This document shows positions 6,947-12,200 of a stretch of 12,384 bases of DNA, one piece after another. Made by a program: the position numbers and the translations under genes. The notes beneath the pieces were generated by a model. The model was not told where the DNA came from. It did no database searches and saw nothing but the letters and a program-made list of their open reading frames with translations. The stretch spans positions 1-12,384 of the forward strand of contig DPYD01000043.1 of the NCBI GenBank assembly GCA_003545515.1, in the 5' to 3' direction. Each line of letters opens with the position of its first letter. Positions within the stretch are counted from its first letter, which is position 1. The DNA is from Candidatus Kaiserbacteria bacterium (GTDB taxonomy: Bacteria; Patescibacteriota; Minisyncoccia; Phycocordibacterales; UBA2100).

Positions 6947-8528
6947 GGCTTTTTATTTAACGACTACGCTTCCGTACGTGAACGCCGATCCGCACATCGG
7001 TTTTGCGCTTGAATTAGTACAAGCGGACATAATTGCCCGCTACCGCGCGCTTCGGGGCGATGAGGTATTTTTCAATACGGGGGTGGACGAACACGGGTTG
7101 AAAATCTTTCGCAAGGCCGAGGAAGAAGGGAAAAACCCGCAGGCATACACGGACTCATATGCGGAGAAATTTCGAGACCTAAAAGAGAAATTGAATCTAT
7201 ATCCGGACCTGCACTTCATACGAACGACCGACCCGATGCATGTGAAGGCGGCGCAAGAGCTGTGGCGCCGCTGCAAGGCCTCGGGCGACATCTACAAGAA
7301 GAAATACAAGGGCCTCTACTGCGTCGGCGACGAGGCCTTCATAAAGGAAAGTGAGCTTGTCAATGGAAAATGTCCGACCCACCCCGCGATGGACCCCATT
7401 GAAATAGAAGAGAAGAATTATTTCTTTCGTTTGAGCCGCTATCAAGATAAGCTCCTGAAGTACCTTTCGCGCGAAGGCGTCATCGTACCCGAGTGGCGGA
7501 GGATTGAGGCTATTCAATTCGTCGAGCGCGGACTTGAGGATTTTTCCGTATCACGCGTGACGGAAAAAATGCCGTGGGGCGTGCCTGTTCCCGATGACGA
7601 TACGCAGACAATGTATGTCTGGTTTGACGCTCTGACGAATTACATTTCAACGCTCGGCTGGCCTAGCGATGAAGAGGGATTATTCAAGAAATTTTGGGAA
7701 AGCGGAGAAACTCTGCAGTTAGCGGGCAAAGACCAGGTTCGTTTCCAATCCATCATGTGGCAGGCGATGCTCATGTCGGCTGGATTGCCGACGACCAATA
7801 CAGTCATGTATCACGGTTTCATTATCTCGGGCGGACATAAAATGTCAAAATCACTCGGGAATGTAATCGACCCAATAGTTATTGTGGACGAGTACGGCGC
7901 GGACGCACTTCGCTACTTTTTAGCACGGCACGTCCACCCGTTTGAGGATTCCGACTTCACGATGGAGCGCTTTAAGGAGGCGTACAATGCCGACCTCGCG
8001 AATGGGATTGGAAATCTTGTTGCCCGAATACTAACCATGTCCAGTCAGTATCTCACCGAGACACCCGTAATTCCGCATCCGGAAAATCTTACTGGCGACG
8101 TAGAGCGAGCAAAGTGCAAAAGCGCGCTTTTGCACTTTCAAGCCGAGGAGCCAGAAACCGGCGCAAACGCCCTTCGCTCTCTGGCGCAGGGAGCGCATTC
8201 CGACCCGCAGGGTTTAACGCCCTGTAGAGTCGGAATGAGCCGGTTTACAGATCTTGACAAGCACATAGAGACCTTCGACTTCAATGGAGCAACAAATCAT
8301 CTCTGGTTTCGGATGCAATATTTAGATCGGATAATTCAGGAACAGAAGACCTTCGAAGTTGTAAAAACTAATAAAATTGCAGGACAAAAACAATTAACAT
8401 ACTTACTTGCTCAACTGGGAGAAATAGCGGCGCTACTAGAACCTTTTATGCCCACAACAAGCAAGAAGATTAAAATGGCAATTAAAACGAACAAAAAACC
8501 TGAAAATCTCTTCCCGCGCAAGGTATGA
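6939..8528 (+). CDS. metG: Methionyl-tRNA synthetase, with an in-frame repeat insertion
   Basis: Charges tRNA-Met. Class I signatures: HIGF at residues 19-22 (YVNADPHIGFALELV), the NTGVDEHGLKI block, and KMSKS at residues 301-305 in GGHKMSKSLGNV. The CP region (YCVGDEAFIKE, KCPTHPAM) is short and lacks a full four-cysteine zinc knuckle. The C-terminal helical anticodon domain reads WFRMQYLDRIIQEQK and ends near LFPRKV. There is no C-terminal tRNA-binding domain. Total 529 residues, of which 385-439 (55 residues) come from a structured repeat element plus its target duplication (separate entry); without it the protein is 474 residues and reads HPENLDKHIETFDFN, a normal family sequence. The start ATG overlaps the previous stop (ATGAATAA), so translation is probably coupled. 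The stop overlaps the next start as ATGA. Confidence 0.96.
   Translation: MNKAFYLTTTLPYVNADPHIGFALELVQADIIARYRALRGDEVFFNTGVDEHGLKIFRKAEEEGKNPQAYTDSYAEKFRDLKEKLNLYPDLHFIRTTDPMHVKAAQELWRRCKASGDIYKKKYKGLYCVGDEAFIKESELVNGKCPTHPAMDPIEIEEKNYFFRLSRYQDKLLKYLSREGVIVPEWRRIEAIQFVERGLEDFSVSRVTEKMPWGVPVPDDDTQTMYVWFDALTNYISTLGWPSDEEGLFKKFWESGETLQLAGKDQVRFQSIMWQAMLMSAGLPTTNTVMYHGFIISGGHKMSKSLGNVIDPIVIVDEYGADALRYFLARHVHPFEDSDFTMERFKEAYNADLANGIGNLVARILTMSSQYLTETPVIPHPENLTGDVERAKCKSALLHFQAEEPETGANALRSLAQGAHSDPQGLTPCRVGMSRFTDLDKHIETFDFNGATNHLWFRMQYLDRIIQEQKTFEVVKTNKIAGQKQLTYLLAQLGEIAALLEPFMPTTSKKIKMAIKTNKKPENLFPRKV
8086..8255 (+). mobile_element. Structured palindromic element, copy A, in metG with 5-bp target duplication
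   Basis: The element proper is 8091-8250 (160 bp). ATCTT flanks it on both sides (8086-8090 and 8251-8255); 160+5=165 bases=55 codons, so metG stays in frame. Structure: hairpin 1 is a perfect 28-base palindrome (8111-8138). A closing stem AAACCGGC (8155-8162) with GCCGGTTT (8239-8246) encloses hairpin 2 (CCCTTCGC 8170-8177 with GCGCAGGG 8184-8191, one mismatch) and hairpin 3 (ATTCCGAC 8197-8204 with GTCGGAAT 8229-8236, plus CAGGG with CCCTG). It encodes a 55-residue segment beginning TGDVERAKCKSALLHF. A related copy lies at 12201-12356. No transposase is seen in the window, so it would be non-autonomous. Confidence 0.85.
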
Positions 8529-8914
8529 CATTTGAAAGCGGCTTTGACCAGTCCGACAAGGCAGCTCTCGATCTGATCGGGCAACTTGAAGACCAGCTCG
8601 ACTCGGACGTGTCAATTCGCAAACACATTGATACCGAATACGTACTCTCCTCGCGCGGACTTACTCGTCTCATTTTGGACATACATACTCACGAGAAAAT
8701 CATAAAAATCATCGACATCGAAGCGGAGAGGAAAGGGGAAGGAGTCGGATCAGAAGTCGTCCGGTCTCTTGCCGAAATCGCGGTGGAGAACGGCTACGCC
8801 CTGATTGCAGAGAATGTCTCACATAGTTTAGATTCGTGGTGGCGCAATCGAGGTTTTAGCCCGAACTCGCCTCATTCCGCAGATTATGTATTTCGGGATA
8901 ATAATGACCTATGA
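8525..8914 (+). CDS. Small GNAT-family N-acetyltransferase
   Basis: 129 residues. The central RKGEGVGSEVVRSLAEIA (residues 69 onward) is the acetyl-CoA pyrophosphate loop of GNAT enzymes (R/Q-x-x-G-x-G/A) followed by its helix, and the C-terminal SLDSWWRNRGFSPNSP (101-116) matches the family's usual WYxxxGF end motif. The beta-strand IIKIIDIEAE precedes the loop, as expected. The substrate is unknown; candidates are protein N-termini, amino acids or small amines. The start ATG overlaps the metG stop (ATGA, 8525-8528) and the stop overlaps the tatD start in the same way, so it should be expressed by coupled translation in the AI-2E-metG-GNAT-tatD set. The length is at the short end for the fold. 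Confidence 0.75.
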   Translation: MTFESGFDQSDKAALDLIGQLEDQLDSDVSIRKHIDTEYVLSSRGLTRLILDIHTHEKIIKIIDIEAERKGEGVGSEVVRSLAEIAVENGYALIAENVSHSLDSWWRNRGFSPNSPHSADYVFRDNNDL

Positions 8915-9753
8915 AATACTTCGACGCGCATACGCATACGAATTTTGTTGCATACGATGATGACCGTGATGAGGTGATACTCCGCGCGAAGGATGCTGGA
9001 GTGGCGATGAACGTAGTCGGTACGCAGAAAGACACATCTGCCTCCGCGCTCGCGCTCGCTGAGAAATATGAGCATGTGTATGCAACTATAGGACTCCATC
9101 CGATTCACACTTCGAAGTCGTATCACGATGAAAAAGAGCTCGGCTCCTCCTTCGCCGAAGATTCGGAGGGCAAGGAAGGGTTTACGTCGCGGGGTGAATT
9201 GTTCGATGCGTCAACGTACGAAAAATTAGGAACGTCTCCACGAGTTATCGCGATAGGCGAGTGCGGGCTGGATTACTATCGCACCGAAGCCGACACGAAA
9301 GAGCTACAGAAAAAAGCGTTCATCGAGCAGATAGAGCTAGCCAATCGCTTGGGGAAACCCCTCATGCTCCACATACGAAATGCCTACGATGATGCGCTTG
9401 ATATCATCAAGGCGCACGCTAAGGTAAAGGGCAATGTACACTTTTTCGCGGGAGATTGGGATACCGCAAAGAGATTCCTAGAATTTGGCTTCACTCTTAG
9501 CTTTACGGGCGTTATTACCTTTACCCACGATTACGATGACGTAGTGCGGAATACGCCTCTAGACATGCTTCTTTCTGAGACTGATGCGCCATATGTTACT
9601 CCCGTACCGCATCGAGGAAAGCGTAATGAACCTGCGTATGTCACGGAAGTTGTACGTGCGATTGCTAAAGTTCGCGGCGAGGATAACGATATGGTCGCCG
9701 TACAGTTGATGGAAAATACCAAACGCGTTTTTAATCTCTCATCCACTCACTAA
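8911..9753 (+). CDS. tatD: TatD-family metal-dependent deoxyribonuclease
   Basis: TIM-barrel amidohydrolase-type nuclease; the family has 3'-5' exonuclease or DNA-repair roles. Metal ligands are visible: H7 and H9 in DAHTH, E117 in IGECGLDYYR, H154 in LMLHIRNA, H177 in VHFFAGD (usually HCFSG), and D225 in SETDAPY. The LSFTGVITF strand and the TDAPYVTPVPHRGKRNEP segment are typical. At 280 residues it is slightly longer than the usual 255-265; the excess sits between IGLHP and IGECG and includes SSFAEDSEGK (about residues 79-88), encoded by a palindromic stretch (separate entry). ATG 8911 overlaps the GNAT stop as ATGA. The stop codon lies inside a long inverted repeat. Confidence 0.94.
   Translation: MKYFDAHTHTNFVAYDDDRDEVILRAKDAGVAMNVVGTQKDTSASALALAEKYEHVYATIGLHPIHTSKSYHDEKELGSSFAEDSEGKEGFTSRGELFDASTYEKLGTSPRVIAIGECGLDYYRTEADTKELQKKAFIEQIELANRLGKPLMLHIRNAYDDALDIIKAHAKVKGNVHFFAGDWDTAKRFLEFGFTLSFTGVITFTHDYDDVVRNTPLDMLLSETDAPYVTPVPHRGKRNEPAYVTEVVRAIAKVRGEDNDMVAVQLMENTKRVFNLSSTH
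9145..9174 (+). repeat. Possible small palindromic insert within tatD
   Basis: CCTCC (9146-9150) pairs with GGAGG (9165-9169), and an alternative inner hairpin CTTC (9150-9153) with GAAG (9157-9160) exists. The bases encode about SSFAEDSEGK in a loop where TatD relatives are usually shorter; the following GFTSRGE looks like native sequence. CCTTCGCCGAAG-type repeats are common dispersed palindromes in bacterial genomes, by memory. Boundaries are uncertain and only one copy is in the window. Confidence 0.4.
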
Positions 9754-9910
9754 CCTTATCTTGGCTTCTGTTTTGTCGCGCGATGACTTCGGTAAGCAAA
9801 GAATCGTCGTACATTTGCCATTGATCGGGAATTTGCTCAATTCCCGTAGACAGGAGTAAGGTTAGTGTATGAGTGGGTTGGTGAGTAAGATGAGATACAT
9901 CGGTGACACC
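9731..9910 (-). pseudogene. Possible remnant or tiny ORF, minus strand, converging on tatD
   Basis: A minus-strand frame is open for 59 codons from 9910 to the stop at 9731-9733. Its last part reads like real protein: IEQIPDQWQMYDDSLLTEVI followed by ARQNRSQDKVSEWMRD. The upstream half (HLTHQPTHTLTLLLS) looks non-coding. The only ATG (9812-9814) would give 27 residues. It may be the 3' end of a decayed gene or a very small protein; no family is recognised. It overlaps the last seven codons of tatD tail to tail. Confidence 0.25.
9737..9895. repeat. Long interrupted inverted repeat spanning the tatD stop
   Basis: CCACTC then ACTAACCTTA (9743-9758) pairs with TAAGGTTAGT (9857-9866), a four-base bulge, and GAGTGG (9871-9876). 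TCTCAT (9737-9742) can also pair with ATGAGA (9890-9895). The 98-base loop contains a perfect hairpin CGGGAATT/AATTCCCG (9826-9833 and 9839-9846) with loop TGCTC. The tatD stop lies in the left arm. No T-run follows, so a simple intrinsic terminator is unlikely. Confidence 0.6.
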
Positions 9911-10075
9911 TCAAATCGCATATCCCTAACTTGATGCTTATAGCATCAACGCAAGGACACAGGTAACCGGAGGCAGTATCGACCTACGAGGTCGATATAG
10001 GTCGCTACGAGGCCGATAGGTCGAAGCTCGGGAGTTGATAGAGTCGTTCAAAGCCGCCAAAGTGTCACCGAGGTA
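9896..10075 (+). ncRNA. Candidate structured RNA or rpsF leader element
   Basis: CGGTGACAC (9901-9909) is perfectly complementary to GTGTCACCG (10062-10070), and the pairing extends outward to 9896/10075 with one mismatch, giving a closing helix of about 13 pairs around 150 bases. Inside are two perfect hairpins: TTGATGC/GCATCAA (9931-9937, 9943-9949; loop TTATA) and TATCGACC/GGTCGATA (9977-9984, 9990-9997; loop TACGA). It matches no RNA I recognise (not tRNA, tmRNA, SRP or RNase P by their signature sequences). The strand is assumed from the position upstream of rpsF; an element of DNA structure is an alternative. Confidence 0.4.
9984..10023 (+). repeat. Two-unit imperfect tandem repeat
   Basis: Unit 1 (9984-10004, 21 bases) and unit 2 (10005-10023, 19 bases) share CTACGAGG, CGATA and GGTCG; unit 2 has T to C at one place and lacks two bases (TA). 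The repeat lets GGTCG pair with either of two CGACC/CGGCC-like partners, so alternative folds are possible. Confidence 0.6.
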
Positions 10076-10093
10076 CTCATCTCGTACAGTTGG

Positions 10094-10123
10094 TTGCCTA
10101 GCCCTTAGGGACTGTGTTAGAGT
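10094..10123 (+). promoter_or_regulatory. Predicted promoter of the rpsF-ssb-rpsR operon
   Basis: TTGCCT (10094-10099), an 18-base spacer, and the extended -10 TGTTAGAGT (10115-10123). Transcription would begin close to 10128-10130, 26-28 bases before the rpsF ATG. A second -10-like TACACT (10150-10155) abuts the rpsF ATG but is too close for a leaderless start. Confidence 0.4.
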
Positions 10124-10127
10124 GCCC

Positions 10128-10163
10128 ATGCTTGTCGGTAGGCAGGCGCTACACTATGGTTGA
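10128..10163 (+). CDS. Possible 11-codon leader peptide overlapping the rpsF start
   Basis: ATG 10128 opens a frame MLVGRQALHYG ending at TGA 10161-10163, which overlaps the rpsF ATG (10156). It starts four bases after the predicted -10 TAGAGT. The arrangement would allow coupling of rpsF translation to the small frame. There is no comparative support and it may be chance. Confidence 0.2.
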   Translation: MLVGRQALHYG

Positions 10164-10680
10164 TGTTGAAGCAGAAACTGTGAACGAAGAAGCCGCCGTC
10201 ATAGAAAGCGGCGCGCGTATCTACGAGATTGGTTATTTGATAACGCCAACCGTGAAGGAAGACGGTCTTGAAAAAGCGGTCGGCGCCATTCGGTCGGAGA
10301 TCGAAAAGCTAGGCGGTAACTTTATTGCCGAGGGAGCACCTTCTCTGACAAAATTGGCCTACTCAATAACCGCGCGTGAGGAAGGAAAGAAAATAGAGAT
10401 TGACCGCGCCCATTTCGGTTGGCTCAAATTCGAAGTACAAAACTCTGCCGTTGATATCATTGAAAAATTACTCAAACAAGATGCGAATATCCTGAGATCC
10501 ATCATATTCCAAACAGTGCGTGAAGATACGCGTGCAAAGATGAAAGCGCCGACGTTGCGTGAGGTACGGCGTACAGATACCATTAAATCAATGCCGCGTC
10601 GTGCCGTAGAGGCGGCTGATCAAGTCCCTGTTTCCGAAGAGGATCTTGAGAAAGCGCTCAAGGACATCACAACTGAATAA
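10156..10680 (+). CDS. rpsF: 30S ribosomal protein S6
   Basis: S6 binds the central domain of 16S rRNA together with S18. The core runs from YEIGYLITPTVKEDGLEKAV through IRSEIEKLGG, LTKLAYSITAREEGKKIEI, FGWLKFEVQ and LLKQDANILRSIIFQTVR: the ferredoxin-like S6 fold. At 174 residues it is longer than the usual 95-135; an acidic N-terminal 20 residues and a charged C-terminal tail (PRRAVEAADQVPVSEEDLEK) are extra, a common state in Parcubacteria. ATG 10156 is chosen; the GTG at 10114 would add 14 unlikely residues. AGGCAGG at 10140-10146 is a weak ribosome site. Gene order rpsF-ssb-rpsR is classical and supports all three calls. Confidence 0.93.
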   Translation: MVDVEAETVNEEAAVIESGARIYEIGYLITPTVKEDGLEKAVGAIRSEIEKLGGNFIAEGAPSLTKLAYSITAREEGKKIEIDRAHFGWLKFEVQNSAVDIIEKLLKQDANILRSIIFQTVREDTRAKMKAPTLREVRRTDTIKSMPRRAVEAADQVPVSEEDLEKALKDITTE

Positions 10681-10691
10681 GGCGGAGATGG

Positions 10692-10704
10692 TACAATTCT
10701 CAAT
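10692..10704 (+). promoter_or_regulatory. Predicted -10 for a leaderless ssb transcript
   Basis: TACAAT (10692-10697) is followed by seven bases (TCTCAAT) and the ssb ATG at 10705. This would give ssb a start separate from the operon promoter. The -35 is not evident. Confidence 0.45.
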
Positions 10705-11154
10705 ATGTATATAAATAAGGCGATGGTATTTGGAAATCTGACGCGTGATCCGGAATTGCGCGCGCTCCCTTCCGGTGTCAACGTATGCAATTTCTCTGTG
10801 GCGACGAACCGTGTATACCGTGATCGCGACGGAAAGAAGCAGGAACAAGCAGATTTTCACAATATTGTCGTGTTTGGCAGACAGGCCGATGTTGTCGCGC
10901 AATACTTGAAAAAAGGACGCTCAGTGTTTATTGAAGGACGAATGCAAACCAGAAGTTGGGAGAAGGATGGACAGAAACAGTACCGCACCGAAATCATCGC
11001 AGACAGAGTTCAATTCGGTCCCTCCGGCTCTGGCGGTGCTACCGGAGGAGGGAACAAGCGCCCTCCGACGTCCGACGATGAAACCGAAGCTAGTGGCAGA
11101 AGCGGTATTGATTATCCGAAAGACGAAATCAACCCGGATGATATACCTTTCTAG
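10705..11154 (+). CDS. ssb: Single-stranded DNA-binding protein
   Basis: Binds and protects single-stranded DNA in replication, recombination and repair. The OB-fold domain covers about residues 1-105: MYINKAMVFGNLTRDPELRA, VCNFSVATNRVY, ADFHNIVVFGRQADVVAQYL, KGRSVFIEGRMQTRSWEKDG and YRTEIIADRVQF. A Gly/Ser/Pro-rich linker follows, then the acidic tip DDIPF at the very C-terminus, the docking site for partner proteins such as RecO, which is also encoded here. At 149 residues it is normal for the family. It lies 24 bases after rpsF with its own likely -10 element. Confidence 0.95.
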   Translation: MYINKAMVFGNLTRDPELRALPSGVNVCNFSVATNRVYRDRDGKKQEQADFHNIVVFGRQADVVAQYLKKGRSVFIEGRMQTRSWEKDGQKQYRTEIIADRVQFGPSGSGGATGGGNKRPPTSDDETEASGRSGIDYPKDEINPDDIPF

Positions 11155-11201
11155 GCAGTAAGTAGTTAGAAAACGCTAGTACGTAGTAAATTCAAAAAAC
11201 C

Positions 11202-11402
11202 ATGAGCACGAATATATTAACTCAGAATGATATCAGGCACGTTGATTACAAGGATATAGATCTGCTGAAGCAGTTCATCAATCCCCACGGTCGCATCATT
11301 TCAAGGACGCGTACAAGATTGACCGCCCGTCAGCAGAGGGCGGTTGAAGCAGCCATAAAGCGCGCGCGCTTAATGGGATTACTTCCCTATATCCAGAAAT
11401 AG
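11202..11402 (+). CDS. rpsR: 30S ribosomal protein S18
   Basis: S18 pairs with S6 on the 30S platform. 66 residues: VDYKDIDLLKQFINPHGRII, SRTRTRLTARQQRAVEAAIK and RARLMGLLPYI are the family core nearly end to end; the usual cysteine-rich N-terminal extension is missing, as in other reduced forms. The start ATG 11202 gives the expected N-terminus; no Shine-Dalgarno site is visible in the preceding A-rich sequence. It sits 47 bases after ssb and is the last gene of the operon, facing efp. Confidence 0.95.
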   Translation: MSTNILTQNDIRHVDYKDIDLLKQFINPHGRIISRTRTRLTARQQRAVEAAIKRARLMGLLPYIQK

Positions 11403-11406
11403 GCAT

Positions 11407-11483
11407 TAGGCACAAGGCAAAAGGTACTAGTAAAATGCCCTCGCGTATTTCTCTGGTGCCTTTTGCCTATTTACTTGTGCCTA
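11407..11483. terminator. Inverted repeat between convergent rpsR and efp, probable bidirectional terminator
   Basis: TAGGCACAAG (11407-11416) pairs with CTTGTGCCTA (11474-11483), and GCAAAAGG (11417-11424) with CCTTTTGC (11459-11466); seven bases bulge on the right arm (11467-11473). The stem totals 18 pairs around a 34-base loop. It lies directly after rpsR, and the right arm contains the efp stop codon (TAG, minus strand). No long T-run follows on either strand, so termination is inferred from position and symmetry. Confidence 0.55.
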
Positions 11484-12056
11484 TACCCGCTCCACGTATT
11501 CTCCCGTCTCGGTATTTACGCGCACGATGTTACCTGCCTCAATAAACATAGGTACATTAAGTGTCGCACCTGTTTCCAGCGTTACGACTTTGTTGCCACC
11601 TTGAGCGGTGTTGCCACGGACATTTGGTGGCGCCTCTCTCACTTTCAACTCCATTTTTATTGGAATACGTACCTGGATAGGTTGTCCCTCAAACCACAGC
11701 ATCGTTACCTCGGTATTCTCGGTGAGGAATTGTCTTGCGTCACCGATTTGCTTGTCATCAAGCGGAAAACGCTTTGATTTATCATTCATCTCGTGGAACC
11801 ACCACTCGTTGCCGCCTGTCCGACTGGAACGGTTGTAGATGTAAATAGCCGGTCTCGTCTCTACCTCCGCTTCCTCCACTTTATCGGAAACGTGGAATGT
11901 TTGCTCGACAGTGGAACCGGTCTTCAAGTTGCGCAATTTGGTTTGGTTTACGGGCTTTCTCTGTTGTTTACGGAATACCCATGCGGAAATAACCTCATAC
12001 GGCTCGCCGTCAACGAGCACCAATTTTTTAGGCAGGACTTCATTATACGCCAACAT
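11481..12056 (-). CDS. efp: Elongation factor P
   Basis: EF-P enters the ribosomal E site and relieves stalling at proline runs. 191 residues from ATG 12056: domain I MLAYNEVLPKKLVLVDGEPY, then FRKQQRKPVNQTKLRNLKTG; OB domains follow with KVEEAEVETRPAIYIYN, the PIKMELKVREAPPNVRGNTA signature and the C-terminal NVPMFIEAGNIVRVNTETGEYVERV. The family's PGKG tip with its modified lysine (K34 in E. coli) is replaced here: an ungapped alignment puts Q32 at that place. An upstream GTG at 12092 would add 12 residues, but the conserved N-terminus and a promoter ending seven bases before ATG 12056 favour the shorter form. It is transcribed alone, converging on rpsR. Confidence 0.95.
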   Translation of the reverse strand: MLAYNEVLPKKLVLVDGEPYEVISAWVFRKQQRKPVNQTKLRNLKTGSTVEQTFHVSDKVEEAEVETRPAIYIYNRSSRTGGNEWWFHEMNDKSKRFPLDDKQIGDARQFLTENTEVTMLWFEGQPIQVRIPIKMELKVREAPPNVRGNTAQGGNKVVTLETGATLNVPMFIEAGNIVRVNTETGEYVERV

Positions 12057-12091
12057 TCGGCGCATTCTATTCAAAATTACATATTTGTCCA
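12057..12091 (-). promoter_or_regulatory. efp: Promoter of leaderless efp
   Basis: On the minus strand: TGGACA (-35, five of six consensus bases; 12091-12086), a 16-base spacer, TAGAAT (-10; 12069-12064), seven bases and ATG 12056. This is the clearest promoter in the window and predicts a transcript starting at the start codon. It lies across the 12-codon extension that a GTG start at 12092 would need, which argues against that start. Confidence 0.6.
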
Positions 12092-12092
12092 C

Positions 12093-12200
12093 CCCTCCGT
12101 GTTCTCCTACAACATATCGAACACTTCTAAATCGCAGAAAAGAGGAAGCGATTTTGTTTGCCTAAAGCCGCACTCAACGCGACCGCCCTGGACTTCTTTA
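12093..12200. other. Spacer upstream of efp
   Basis: No gene is supported. GTGTTC (12099-12104) can pair with GAACAC (12119-12124) around a 14-base loop. The frames that stay open here continue into the repeat at 12201 and do not look like protein. Confidence 0.5.

Noticed and set aside
7351..7366. GAGCTTGTC in metG as another copy of the ileS palindrome
   Set aside because: The match stops at GTCAATGG; the palindromic right arm is missing and the codons (SELVNGK) fit the native protein.
8101..8138. Hairpin 1 of the element as an intrinsic terminator inside metG
   Set aside because: No T-run follows the stem and the downstream frame continues as functional-looking MetG.
9938..10129. Minus-strand 63-codon open frame in the tatD-rpsF spacer
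   Set aside because: It runs through several perfect hairpins and the tandem repeat, giving SDLYRPRRS-like repetitive sequence; better explained as structured DNA/RNA.
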